This document shows positions 1 to 11,574 of a stretch of 64,000 nucleotides of DNA, in pieces. The stretch is from Clitoria ternatea (taxonomy: Eukaryota; Streptophyta; Magnoliopsida; Fabales; Fabaceae). The stretch covers positions 150,788,501-150,852,500 of the forward strand of contig CM075670.1 of NCBI GenBank assembly GCA_037962975.1. The letters are read 5' to 3'. Made by a program: the position numbers and the translations under genes. The notes beneath the pieces are model-generated. The model saw only the letters and a program-made list of their open reading frames with translations, did not search any database and was not told the DNA's origin. Every line of letters starts with the position of its first letter. Position 1 is the first letter of the stretch.

Positions 1-260
1 CATTAATTTTCTTTCTCAAGGATTTTTGTTAGCCTTAAATCATGGGATGCTTTCACCTTTTAGATGTATGATGAGTCATCATAATCTTGGCTTGCTTTAT
101 TATTTTCCATTGTCTTTTGGAGTGGAGATTCAGATACTTGATATCTCCTTAGGCCATGAGTTTTGGTCACCCATCAATGAGAAGTTGTTGCTTTGAAGTT
201 TACCTACAAGATTTCAAAATTTTAAGGTACCCTTTGAGAGTTGGGTCCTTCCTTGTTAGT

Positions 261-1405
261 TTAGGATTTCAAGTTTATTTTCGGAATCCATACCTTTCTT
301 GTGCGCTTTTGACAGGATTTCTTTATAAAGTAATTAGATGATATATGACCATATATTCCACAATAAAAACATGTTGCATCCAAAGAATAAGGCACTTTAG
401 ACTTGTAATGACTCCTATTATGTTCTATTTGCCTCCTTTTAAAACAATTAGACATTGAATGCCCCTTTCTTTCATGGTTTGTACATTTTAGAATGGGTTT
501 AGGTTTTTCCTTGAAGAGTGCAAAGGGGTTCTTGCAATGACCTATTACCCTTCTATCAAGTGTATGCTTTTGATCTTCAAGAGGTGCACTTAGATATGTT
601 TGACTATTTGTGAGCTTCCTAAGTGCTTCTTTTTGTTCTTCATTTTCCTTTTCAAGAAGCATATATTTATCAACAAGCATACAATCCTTATTATCATTAC
701 AACTCCTAAGAGTGACACTTGAGGCTATCAATTCATTATTTTGAGCATCAAGCAAATCATTTTCGAGTTTCAAAATGGTTTCTTTTGAATATGCATACTT
801 CTTTGAAATTGACACAAATTTGTCATACAATTGTCCAAATGCTTCTGACAATTCATCTTTGTCAATTTCATCATCATCATTATCACTAAATGCATTTAAA
901 GAACATACCTCATCATCTATGGAGTGCTTTATCATGAGGCATGCAATTTCTTCTTCTGATTCATTGAACTTTTCTTCCGGACTCAAATTGAAGTCTTCAC
1001 TTGGACTAGAAAGAGTACTAATCCTTGCATCTTTATCATCATTAGCATTTTCATAAATTGTTTCAAGAGTTTCCCACATTTCTTTAGCATTATCACAAGT
1101 AATAACTCTAGAAACATCATTAGGTCCTAATGCTAATGTGATAAGAATTTTAGCTTTTAGATTGAATTGTACCTTTCTTTCCTCTTCACTAGTCCATGAG
1201 TTCATGGGCTTCATACACTCTACATTATTAACAATATGTTTAGGAATGAAAAGACCAAATTGAATAGTATTCCATACCTTTAGGTCATAGGATTGGACAA
1301 AGATTTTCATCCTTTTTTCCAAATAGCATAGTCTTTGCCATTGAAGATTGGAGGTTTATTTAGTGCACCATTTTCTGAAAGTACATCATATGAAGTGAAG
1401 GCCAT
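261..1405 (-). pseudogene. Copia gag (UBN2-type with zinc knuckles), frameshifted
   Basis: This is the capsid/nucleocapsid gene of the Copia element. The natural start is the ATG at 1405 (MAFTSYDVLSENG...). A one-base loss in an A-run near 1320 breaks the frame, and the 353-residue ORF begins after it. The N-terminal part matches UBN2-type gag (IWKK/RMKIFVQSYDLKVW, then a Trp/Glu-rich segment). It then passes abruptly into an acidic, coiled-coil-like stretch, so the middle of the UBN2 domain seems deleted. Two zinc knuckles near the C-terminus are each damaged: one has His for the second Cys (CTNH...HSMSNC), the other Tyr for the last Cys (CFYC...HISSNY). The gene is not expected to be functional. 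Confidence 0.8.
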
Positions 1406-1446
1406 CTTGATCTCCTGCAGCTGTTAAGCCTTGTGGCAAGAGTCAA

Positions 1447-1459
1447 GCTCTGATACCAC
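1447..1459 (-). other. Primer binding site (initiator Met tRNA)
   Basis: The complement reads TGGTATCAGAGC, the usual Met-tRNA primer site of plant LTR retrotransposons. It lies one base from the LTR end (LTR starts TGTTAG at 1461 on the plus strand). Confidence 0.85.
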
Positions 1460-1460
1460 T

Positions 1461-3291
1461 TGTTAGCCAAGGCCTCAACACTCAAGAGGGGGGGTGAATT
1501 AAGTGTTTCAAATTTTCACGCGGAATCCCCTTGAAAACGGTTAGTAATATACAAATGATGCAATGATGAAGAGACAATAACTTTTATACACATATCACAC
1601 TATGAAACACTTAATGTGCAGTGATAATATTCAGTCTTATGTGTGATAAACAAGGCAAGTTATTGGTTTAGGCAATTCATCAAACAGTTGGTGTGCTTAG
1701 ATTTATTTCATCAATAATATGATGTTTCCTATAAAGATTCAGCTCATTCAATTTATCAAACAGCTTGTGTGCATGAGATAAGTGATTACAATCAAGTAAG
1801 TATCACACAAGAGTTGATAGGAAACAATGTTCTAGATACTTGGCAAGTTATAGCAAATTCCAATTTTTAAGAACTTCACCAAATATTGATTCAAGCAAAT
1901 TATCAAACACTTGGCATGCAGAGTTAAATTTCTACTTGAACAACAACTTCAATTGAATCATTCAGCTCAGGCATTTCAGCAAACAGTTTATATGCACAGT
2001 TGTATAAAGAGTTCAAGGTAGAGAGAAATGTAAACCAATTTAACGAGTTCCACCAACCCGGTGTATGTCTCGCCTTCAAGCAATCCACTTGAAGGATTCC
2101 ACTATTGAAGTTTAGAGTTCCAAGATATGAGCAATTGCAGCTTTCTAGTGTCCTACACTCAAGAACTCAATCCTCACTAGCACAAGGGTACCCCACCCAA
2201 TCTCTCAAACTCTCAATACCCAAAGGTTGTACCCTAACCTTTGTGACCACTCACAACTAGAGTGAAACTTTATGTTTGGTTTTTGTGTTTACAAGTAAAT
2301 AACTCTCTCAATAGAGTAGATGAATAAATGAAAGCTTACTCAATCTAATGACTCTCAACTAGAGAGGATATGAAATTTAAAGATCATAATCTAACAACTC
2401 TTAAGTGTATGCAAGTTTAGAAACTAGATTTGTAGAGAATATACAAGAGAGATTTAACAAGAAGACCTCTAGAAGAAGGATATTGATTGCCTTATGTTGT
2501 GCATTGGTCTCTCACTATCTCTTGCTTGAATTCATGCTCCATTTATAGCCATTTGAGAGCTCCTAGCCGTTGCACAATGTCTCCAATGGGTATCTTAAAG
2601 TATGGGCATAAAAGTGGGAATGGAGAAATGAGCTGGATCTATACTTCAAAAACATTTCCCCACATTCTGGCACTAGTGTAATCGATTACTCCTTGAGCTG
2701 TAATCGATTATGCTTCGTTGTATTCCATTAGTTTAAGTGTTCAGTAATTGTGTAATCGAATATGTCTTTTCTTGTAATCAATTATGTCAATGTAATCGAT
2801 TATGTCATACCCTTGTAATCGATTATGCATTATACTTGATGCTTTTAATTCCTATACGCAGTACTGATACATTATACCATTTATAGCAGCATTGTAATCG
2901 ATTATCTTCTTATAATCGATTATGTTCCTTCCAGAATCAAAGTAATTGATTATCCTCTTTGCTGTAGTCGATTATGTGCATTCCAGAACCAAGGTAATCG
3001 ATTCTCCCTAGTGCTGTAATCGATTAGGACATATACCTGATACACTTTATTTTCTATTTTACAGCTCTATAATCGATTAGCTTCATCTTGTAATTGATTA
3101 TCTCAAGCATAAAGCTCAAGTCTGGTCTTGATTTATTGTAGACTCATTTTACTTCTTCATTTTAAACTTCCCAGAAATTTATGCATATGTCTTTGGCATT
3201 TTGAGTCTTTCATGAACTTCATTTATCATGTCATGATTCTTCAATTTGTTTACTTTGTCATTATCAAAATCCTGAAATAATTTTAAACACA
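1461..3291 (-). repeat. 5' LTR of the SIRE-like Copia element (1,831 bp)
   Basis: The LTR is bounded by TG...CA on the minus strand (TGTGTTTAAAATT... to ...GGCTAACA) and is followed by the PBS. It contains the run agaggggggg near the PBS end and a cluster of TAATCGATTA-type palindromes at 2677-3105. No second LTR is in the window for comparison. Confidence 0.8.
2677..3105. repeat. Cluster of TAATCGATTA palindromes in the LTR
   Basis: About fourteen exact or one-mismatch copies of TAATCGATTA, usually preceded by tg or tt, lie in about 430 bp. Several occur as pairs about 26 bp apart. The spacer sequence is not repeated as strongly as the core, so this is not a simple satellite. Confidence 0.85.
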
Positions 3292-4996
3292 GATGGGTCC
3301 TCTAACATGAAAGGTAGTGGGGTAGGAGTCATACTAGAATCCCCTACAGGACTGATAGTTAAAGAGTTGCTCAGGTTTATGTTCATGGCTAGCAAAAACC
3401 AAGAAAAATACAAAGCCCTTATTGTCGGGCTACGAACAGCTCTAGATTTGAGGGCTCGGTGTGTCCAGGCAAAAACCGACTCGTAATTGGTCGCTAGGCA
3501 GGTAGAAGGGTTGTACCAGGCCAAGGACCCAATTTTAGCAAAATACTTGGCATAGGTAAATGAGCTAGCAGGTGAACTCAAGCATTTTTGAGTAGCCCAT
3601 GTCCCACGGGCAATGAATGAACATGCAGACTTGCTCTTCATGCTGGCCAACACGGTTAAAGCAGGAAATCTAAAAACAATTATCCAAGTAATTCTAGAAG
3701 AGGTCACAATACAAGATGTTTAACAAACGCTTGAGATAAATGAGGAGCTGTCCAGAAATACGTGGATGACCCTAATCATTGACTTCCTTCGCCAAGGGAT
3801 CCTCCCGAAAAACCATCAACAAGCTAAAAAGCTCCAGGTACAGGTGGCTAAATATACTTTGCTAGAAGGACAACTCTACAAGCAAGGTTTCAACATGCCA
3901 CTTCTAAAATGCCTTAATGAAGAACAAGTAGACTATGTCATACGGGAGCTCCACTCGGGAATCTATGGCCTTTATAGGGAGTCCGCCCCCTAGCCGCTCG
4001 GGTCCTCAGGACAGGATATTTCTGGCCAACCCTACACGCTGACTGCTCCAAGTTTGTTAAGAAATACGATTCGTGCTAGCGAAATACCAACCAGATCCAC
4101 AGTCATCCTGAGCCCCTGCATGGGATCTTGGCTCCCTAGCCTTTCAACACATAGGGAATAGACATCTTGGGGTCATTTAAGCCTGGAAAAGGCCAAGTAA
4201 AGTTTCTCCTCGTAGCAATCAAATTTTTTACGAAGTGGATCGAAGCAGATTGTCTATTAACTATCACTGCAGCTAAAGTCTAAACCCTTACTTGGAAGCA
4301 CATAGCCTACTGACATGGACTCCCCCATACAATCATTTTAGATAACGGTCGATAGTTCACAGACAAAGGCTTTGTTTAGTTCTGTAAGAACTTGGGCATC
4401 AAATGAAAGTTCTCCTTCATAGAACACCCGCAGACCAATGGCCAAGCTGAGGTAGCCAATAAAGTGGTCCTCCAAGAACTCAAAATGCGGCATGGACAAG
4501 CTAAAGGAAGGTGGGAAGAAGAGTTTCTAGGTGCTTTATGTACATATCATATGACTCCACACTCGTCAATGCACGAGATCCCATTCCACTCACGTATGGG
4601 GCGGACGCCATGATTCCAGTTGAACTGGGGGAGCCATCCCTCCCACACGTTGCCTACGACGAAGAGACAAGTAACAAAGAAAGACGTGAAGACTTGGACC
4701 TCAACCTAGAAGAGCGTGATGTAATATATGTCAAAATTCAAGCTACCAAACAAAGATCAGCTCAATAGAGGAACTCTTTGCTCTAACCCTAACCATTCCA
4801 AAAAAGAGACCTAATCCTGCGCATCACAGACAATAATTGAAAGCCACGAGAAGAGGGAAAATTTGTTGCCAACTAGGACAACCCATACCGAGTCAGAGAG
4901 GCTATCAAAAAATGTGCGTACAGATTAGAAGAGCTATCAGGGAAGGAAGTTCCAAGGACGTGGAATGCCACTCACTTGAAGTTTTATTACAGTTAA
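3292..4996 (+). pseudogene. Tat-type pol: RNase H and integrase remnants
   Basis: The frame opens at the insertion junction with DGSSNMKGSGVGVILESP, the start of the extra (archaeal-type) RNase H of Tat elements, followed by KNQEKYKALIVGLRTALDL. Integrase follows: an HHCC-like region (LHSGIYG...), then a core with IDILGSF, DNGR and NGQAEVANK, then a GPYRV-like tail (YRVREAIKKCAYRLEEL ... PRTWNATHLKFYYS) ending at 4996. Many in-frame stops and several frameshifts make it nonfunctional. The last 120 bases are well conserved in sense. Confidence 0.8.
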
Positions 4997-5141
4997 TAAT
5001 GTACACAAGCAGGGCATTCTTTTTCCTACCCATGAGATTTTTTCCCATAGGGTTTTTCTTTTAGGAGGTTTTAACAAGGCCCCCGTTTTTTAATAAAAGC
5101 TACGGGTATTCAGTCAGAAAATTAGTACTAGCTACTTGCTA

Positions 5142-5890
5142 CAAAAAGTCCGAGCGAGGAGTAATCCCCCGACAACATGATTATTTTGAAACTTAAATTA
5201 CGTTAAGTACGAAAAGCCCGAGTGAGGAACGATTCCTCGGCAATATGATTTTGAAACTTAAATTGCATTTAAGTACAAAAGCTCGAGTGTGCTGGATCAC
5301 TCAGAAATACAATCAAAAAACTTAAATTGTGTTTAAGTACGAAAGCCCGAGTGTGTACGATCACTCAAAAATACAATTTTGAAACTTAAATTATATTAAG
5401 TACAAAAAGCCCGAGCAAGGAACGATTCCTCAACAATACAGTTTTGAACTTAAATTACGTTAAGTGTGAAAAGCCCGAGTGAGGAACGATCCCTCGACAA
5501 TATGATTTTGAAACTTAAATTACGTTAAGTGTGAAAAGCCTGAGGGAGGAACGATCCGTCGGCAATAAGATTTTGAAATTTAAATTATGCAAGGTACAAA
5601 AAGTCTGAATGTGTACGATCACTCAAAATACGATTCAAGAAACTTAAAATACGTTTAAGTACAAAAACCCGAGTGTGTACGATCACTCAGAAATATGATT
5701 CAAGAAACTTAAAATGCATTAAAGTATAAAAACCCAAGTGTGTACGATCACTCAGAAATGCGATTCAAGAAACTTAAATTACGTTAAGTACGACAACCCA
5801 TAACAAATACGACTTCTCGGAAGTACGGACCTCTAAATACAAAAACCCGAGTGTGAGCGATCACTCGGGCATCGATTCAGCAGACTTTAA
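5142..5890 (+). repeat. About 60-bp minisatellite in the Tat-type 3' UTR
   Basis: Roughly a dozen degenerate units of about 60-63 bp. Each contains an aaa(a)gcccgag block, an acgatc or acgattc block, and gaaacttaaatt with a 'taagtac' tail. Two subtypes are mixed: gtgaggaacgat..cctcgg units and gtgtgtacgatcactcagaaat units. The array lies between the end of integrase and the antisense ORF. Confidence 0.85.
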
Positions 5891-6025
5891 ATACTTTCAA
5901 ATATGAAAGAACCGAGAGATACACACTCATTTAGAAAATAAACAAAGAGTGAAAATAAAAAGTGAATGTCATTACATCAAAAGCAAATCATTGTTCCACA
6001 TTACAGATAAATAAAGAAAAAGAAA

Positions 6026-8219
6026 TTAGGGATCAACACCAGGAGTTGCTTCCTGGCCCTCGAGTTGCTCAATAGCTTCGACAAGATGGGTCTCGGAGGT
6101 GAGAGGATCAACTATAGGCTCTGACCCAGGAGCAGCAGCAGCCTCTTCCTCGCCAACCTCGTCATCGGAGTTAGGGAGAGCAACGATCTGGCCATCAACC
6201 ACTATCTTAAAAGGGTCAAGCCCTTTAAAGATCAATTCAGCAGATGGGTTCAGGATAGCAATTTTCTTTTGACAAAGCTCAAAGGCATCATAGTACTTCA
6301 CGACAATGTCCTTTTTGGCCGCTTCCAAATGAGCCCCCGACTCCTCCTTTAAGGACTCAAAATCCTCCTGAGCCTTCTGAAAATCCGTATCCAATTCTTG
6401 CTTCTTCAAAAAGAGTGTGTTATAGGTCCTTTCCACCTCCTCAACCCGCCTGTCCCAAAAAGCAGACCTATCTTCAGCCGCCAACAACTCTGACTCGGCC
6501 AATGCTCGCCTAGAACGAGCAATCTCTAGGGTCACTCTCCTACTGGGCCAAGTCTTCTTTCAGCTTTATGACCAACTTTGTTGCGCTGGATAATCGAGTG
6601 TCCCCTTCATTCTTCTCCTTTCTCAAATGCTCATTCTCCTTCTTTAGTGCCTCATTTTCACTAATCGAATCAGCCAATGCTCTCCCCTGAATACCAGTTA
6701 CTTCTCTAGGGACCGAGTCATCAAAGTTACCCAAAGGCCGAATATTTCAACAGCTCGACACATCACAATAGGGGTTAAAGAGGCATAGTTCTCATCTTCC
6801 TTAAATAACACCACACGGTCCACAAAATATAATCTTGGAAAACGTGCATCCCATAACGATCATATAGAATTCCTATTTTTGTCATGGAGCCATCCATAAA
6901 GGCCTCCAAAGACGATCAGTAGCCTCCGTTTTGATAGGCACTGACTCAATAATCCTCTCAGCCGTAATGGCAATAAGGGAGCCATTGGCCCCTCCGGACG
7001 ATCTTTCCCGGGTCACTAGGGGCTCATCCTCTGGTTCAGGACTCTTAAAAACTCCAATCACATCGGCTACCCGCCCTGTAGGGCCTCCAACTGGGATAGA
7101 AATTGAGGGTGGTCGGTAACTTTCCGATGACTACAGCACCGACTCCTCCTGACGTGACTTCTTTTGAACACAACCCACCTTCCACTCCAGCGGTGACCGG
7201 GCCGACACAATGGTAATAGGGGTAGCAGCAATCGGAACGATAGTCTAACTCGGCCTAAGAACAACGGCGAAAGATATACCCACCTTCTTAGCCACCCTTC
7301 TTCCCGGCTCCCTTTGGGTTGGCTTCTTGATACCGCTTCCTTAAATCCCTTACGGAAAAAGTGTGTGGAGCCATGTCATTTGTAACAAGTGTAAAAAGGT
7401 CAGTAAAGACAAACAAACACCTACACAAATTCAAATAATGATTAAAAAGCACTACTTACAAATCCATGCGCCTATGACATCCATGTAAAGAGACAGGGCA
7501 ATCAACGCCTATAAATTGAAGTAAATTCCTACATCCTTAGTCAAAACTTTGCATCTGATTGGTCAGACACGGAAAGATTATCCCATAACACTTGAAACTA
7601 GATCAGAGTTTGGGTCTAGTACATTAGGAATAAAGGGTGGGAGTCAAAATCATGTAGGAAATCCTCCCCATGCAAGTCTAGGCTCACACGTATCTTAAAA
7701 AATCCAGACTTAAAATTCTTGTACGATTGGTCGAAGGCCCGGATTAAATTACAGTGAGCAACCCTGCTCAATGAAATCCACCCCAACAATACCCTAGCTT
7801 TTAGAACCCTGGCTTAGAAAAAGTAAAAAAAAGGGGAACAGAGAGACCCTGATCGAAATAATCATAGAGAAGCTCAAAGGCCCTCATGGAGGCCTACCCG
7901 TTAGGATATAGCTAGGTAGGAACAACATTAAGGGCGTTTAAGATGCCAATCTCAAAATCAGGGAAGGGGAACGATAAGTGACGATGGGAAAATAAGGTCT
8001 CGTACAGAAGGTAAAGTCTACCTCACTCGGGTCTGTATGATGGTGATAGACCCGATCAGACGACGAGCAGCCTACATATTCCACATTAGAAGCAAACTCA
8101 GTGATTAAAACCACCCCCTGCCACAACTTGGCAATAGACTCCTCACTTTGGAAGGAGGAAGGAATACCCAATACCTCATCTCTCACCCAGGACTATGACA
8201 TCTCCGCCATAGAAGCCAT
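6026..8219 (-). pseudogene. Antisense accessory ORF of the Tat-type element
   Basis: It runs opposite to the element's own gag-pol. The likely start is the ATG at 8219 (MASMAEMS, then a stop, then SWVRDEVLGIP). Fragments in order: 8186-7938 (SFQSEESIAKLWQGVVLI), then a frame-shifted region about 7990-7650 that reads FEIGILNALNVVPT and ASMRAFELLYDYF. That resembles the 'putative gypsy-type transposon' domain (Pfam Transposase_28) by memory of the motif. A Ser/Pro-rich middle (7264-7067) follows, then a coiled-coil C-terminus (6734-6540 and 6535-6026) rich in Glu/Lys/Leu and ending in an acidic tail. Several stops and frameshifts are present. Its role in the element is not established. Confidence 0.65.
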
Positions 8220-8415
8220 GGAGCCCTAACCCATACAAAATAGAGGAAGAAGAAGAAGACACTGACCTAGTTAGTACAAAAATGGAAGAGAACCTTCAAC
8301 AAAGGAAAAGAGGCATGAATGTGTCACTTGGTGCAGTAAAGCAAAGGAAGACAGTCGAAGCAGTAGCAGGAGAAGATAGTAACAGTGGAAAGTAGAAAGT
8401 GGGAAGTGGGAAAAT

Positions 8416-8443
8416 AAACCCTAAACCCTAAACCCTAAAACCC
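8416..8443. repeat. Short telomere-type repeat (AAACCCT)n
   Basis: Three and a half copies of AAACCCT, ending in a slightly altered unit. It lies about 200 bp upstream of the antisense ORF start, where it could equally be a telo-box regulatory motif for that ORF or a simple interstitial telomeric repeat. The flanks from 8220 to 8940 hold no other recognised feature. Confidence 0.8.
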
Positions 8444-8941
8444 AAACAGGGTTACCTAAATGGGTATTTATACTTTGGGGGAAGTGGGAAGAACCATATG
8501 AAAGGCCAAGGAGATCTAACGGTTGAGGATCCATCAAGCATAATCATAGGGTTGTGATCATACCAACAACCCCATTAAGACAAGGCGATGCCCCGTATCC
8601 CAAAAACGTATCATTAATTGCTTGGGGAGGCACAAAAACGTCACAATCATTAAATGGCCTACAAGTACCTTTATGGAAAATGAATCATAAGGCACACACG
8701 TAGCTTCATTGAAAATATAAATGATGGTGGTAACCTTTTGCCAAGTGGCATGAGGGGGCTCCACGTAATAGGGCTAGACAACCAAGGAAGAACCTTTACC
8801 TCACTCGGAAGAGAAGCACGCCCAAATTCAGTCACTCAGTGTTGATTAGAATCAACCGATTGACACAATAGAAACGTCATTTGAGAAGATATCTCAAGCT
8901 CATGCTTAGCCACTTCACTCGGCCTCATGCCTAGAGCTCGT

Positions 8942-8955
8942 GACTAGGGGGCTCC
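8942..8955 (+). other. Polypurine tract of the Tat-type element
   Basis: The sequence gactagggggctcc lies immediately before the LTR start TGTTCCCC at 8956. A G-rich tract at this place is the usual plus-strand primer. Confidence 0.6.
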
Positions 8956-9199
8956 TGTTCCCCTAAGAGCCGGGAGAGGGCCCCACGGGACCTTCTAACC
9001 CTTCTATCATTAGCAGATAGTTAGTTTTATTTTAGCCATAGCTTAATAGGCCTTGGCCGATTTGCCCCAATATAAACCTTTATATAAATATGACTTGTAA
9101 ACATACTTGTAAGCTAAGTGACACATTATAGAGAAATAATAACCTAATCCCTAGAGTAATTCTCTAGGGTTTTTATGCTTTACACTCTTTGTGTAAGCA
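8956..9199 (+). repeat. 3' LTR of the Tat-type element (right end uncertain)
   Basis: It starts TGTTCCCCTAAGAG after the polypurine tract. A TATA-like box (tatataaata, 9081-9090) and a stem-like ctagagtaattctctag near 9150 fit a U3/R/U5 layout. I place the end at ...gtgtaagca (9199), but no second LTR is available. 9200-9404 is AT-rich sequence I cannot assign; part of it could still be LTR. Confidence 0.5.
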
Positions 9200-9850
9200 T
9201 CAAATAATATAAATTTTTTATTTCAAAATTGATTTAGACCATTAAGTCTTTTTTTCCTAAAAAATTAATAAGATAAATAAACCTAAGGTTCTTTTTTTAA
9301 GAAAAATATATATACAATATTCGAGATCAATTTGAACGAGACGTCCTATTGATTGATGTTTCCTAAATCTTAACATTTTAAAATTATTTTTTACACTTTT
9401 CAAATAGAGGATTATTGGCCTAAGTCTGAGGCTGTGAAATGGGTTGGTAGTGCTAGGAAATTAGCAGATTTGGTGAAGCGGTCACAAATGACCCAGATGA
9501 CTATGTAGCCCATGGAGGTTGGAAGATGAGTCATGAAATCCATGCTCAGGTCCTTCCAGACTTTTGAGGGTAAAGGTAATGATTGTAAGAGACCCTTCTT
9601 TTTAGTTGGTTTGTATTTAGAAGCCTAACAAATTGGGTAATTTTTTATTAAAGTTTTGACATCCTTCTACATACCAAGCCAAGAAAAAGAAGTAGCCAAG
9701 CGAGCGAAGGTTGGTTTTGGTACCGAATGACCCGCGGTAGAGGTGGAGTTGAATTCTTGCAGCAGCGTTGGTCGTAGGTCGAGACATTGAGGTATAATTT
9801 TTTTTTTTTGCTGTTAGCAACCCATTTTGAATTTGAAACTGAGTATCTTC

Positions 9851-10862
9851 TGTCGTGGCTTGATAAAATAACTTTTTTCCACTTGGGTCCTCATCCGGTC
9901 TCGATACCGGTACTAGGGGCAAGGATGACATTTCATCTATTCTCCATACGTTACCGATTCAGTAGGTGAAACACTGGACTGATGGACCGTATAGGCGTTC
10001 CCCCTATACCGGTATGTTTATGTTCACACCTCATATATCGGATGAGATCCGTTCTCCATATCAGAAACACTAGACAATTATAAGTGGCTTGGGTAAAGGC
10101 ACAGTTATTCCCATGCCTGGTGCCAGGGAAATACTCTGCATGACACCTCTTCTACTCCATGACCCATACTTGCATTCCCCATACTTACCTAATACATATT
10201 TATATAACTACCTGCCCATACCTTGATAGGATAAGTGGCTGCTCCACTACCCAACCCCACGTTACTTGAAGTGGGCCAAGTGTTCAAGCCGGTGTGCACA
10301 TATTGATACCCTGCACACCGAAAAGTATCCACGTCACCTGACAGAAGGCACAAGGTACTTCCACAGGAGTGATACACGAGAAATACGGCTCCCTCCCGCG
10401 TCGTGTGTCAGAATCGTACACTGAGCATTGTACTATTTTTCTCCTGGCCCCACCTGAGCCTAACGGTTCATTCCCTATGCTCATCTATAAATAGTTAATT
10501 TTTACACTCATAAAAGGTTACGTTGTTCTGACTCTTGCTATACTGTTGCATTGCTTAAGCACCCTTAACCTGAATTCTTATTCTGGAGACTGACTTGAGC
10601 GTCGAAGAATCTTCGCAGGTGACACCACCTTTCGCCCCTTTCAACGCGAAAGCTTGGTGTGAAGGATCTTCTAGACTACAAGATCGGATTCTCCCACTGA
10701 GAGTTTAGATTATAATACCAGATACCCACTGTACCGGTGTACAAACACTTAAACCTTTGGCTTTTATAGCTGGTCCCAGTCCGGTTCCTTGACCCCAGAC
10801 TAAACAAGTTCAGGTGCTTTGAGTAATATCTCTACAGAGATTTGATAAGGTTGGGGACAACA
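9851..10862 (+). repeat. Solo LTR (1,012 bp)
   Basis: A TG...CA segment (tgtcgtggcttgat... to ...ggggacaaca) interrupts the RNase H-integrase linker of the minus-strand Gypsy frame, which reads through on both sides. A TATA box (tataaata, about 10485-10492) is on the plus strand. No internal region is present, so it is a solo LTR. The five bases on each side (tcttc / gatga) do not match, so no TSD is visible. The family is not recognised. Confidence 0.65.
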
Positions 10863-11554
10863 GATGAAATGGTGAAGAGCAACAAGAAACAAAATAGATC
10901 CATGATAAAGCCTCAGCTAGGTTTGTACATAATATTAAAATTGTACCCTTGAAGTTTCTTGGTCCATTTTTGTTGATCTGGTGCTTGAATAGTTTGAGTT
11001 AGAAGATATTTCAAACTTTGCTGGTCTATTATGATTTTGAAATGGTTACTAAGAAAATATTGACGCCATTTTTTGACAGCTTCGGTGACTACGTACATCT
11101 CGTGAACATAAGTAGAAGCACTAGACATGTGCGGACAAAGGCGCTTGTTGAAGAAAGCAAGAGGATGACCCCTCCGGCGAAGAACTGCACCAACGGATAT
11201 AGAAGAAGCATCAGTTTTGACTATGAAAGGCTTCGTGAAGAGAGGAAGTTCCAGGACAAGAGCAGTAGTAATTTAATTTTTTAAATTTGGAAATGCCTCT
11301 GTAGCTTTTGTATCCCATGTAAACTCTAAAACTCTTAATAAATCGGTGAGAGGAGCGGCGAGTATGGTGTACTGACAAAGAAAGTGTCGATAAAAACTAG
11401 TGAGGCCGAGAAATCCACATAAAGCCGAGAGAGATCGAGGCAAAGGCTAATCTAGAATAGCTTGTATTTTGTCTGGGTTTGGCGTAATGCCATCAGAGAA
11501 GATAGTGTGTCCTAAATAATTCACCATAGGGGTAGCAAAAGTACATTTGGATAA

Positions 11555-11574
11555 TTTAGGGTTTAGGGTTTAGG
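11555..11574. repeat. Telomere-repeat filler inside RT
   Basis: On the minus strand CTAAACCCTAAACCCTAAA sits exactly between the RT catalytic FFDDI codons and an in-frame LSKCTFAT, which normally lies about 30 residues further on. It is therefore telomere-type filler at a deletion junction. Confidence 0.8.

Larger units (their letters stand above)
1..3291 (-). mobile_element. Ty1/Copia (SIRE/Maximus-like) LTR retrotransposon, 5' part
   Basis: A minus-strand Copia element enters from the left edge. Reading leftwards it shows an LTR (3291 to 1461), a PBS matching initiator-Met tRNA (1459 to 1447), a short leader and gag (1405 to 261). Bases 1-260 continue as a decayed linker with several stops. 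The rest of pol and the second LTR lie outside the window. It sits directly against an RNase H reading frame of a Tat-type element at 3292, so it inserted into that gene. The expected TSD would be gatgg (3292-3296), but the matching copy is off-window. The SIRE/Maximus assignment rests on the PBS, LTR length and gag style and is inference. Confidence 0.8.
3292..9199 (+). mobile_element. Ty3/Gypsy Tat-type element, 3' half
   Basis: In plus-strand order it contains an RNase H remnant, integrase, a tandem-repeat-bearing 3' UTR, a long antisense ORF, a polypurine tract and the start of a 3' LTR. An antisense accessory ORF and 3' UTR minisatellites are described for Tat-lineage elements (Grande, Retand, Ogre relatives), which is why I choose this lineage. 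The 5' half was separated by the Copia insertion at 3291/3292. The right end is uncertain (9199 is the first plausible CA; sequence up to about 9400 is unassigned). Confidence 0.7.

Noticed and set aside
775..1056. 93-residue plus-strand ORF with a Ser-rich segment
   Set aside because: It is the antisense shadow of the Copia gag acidic region.
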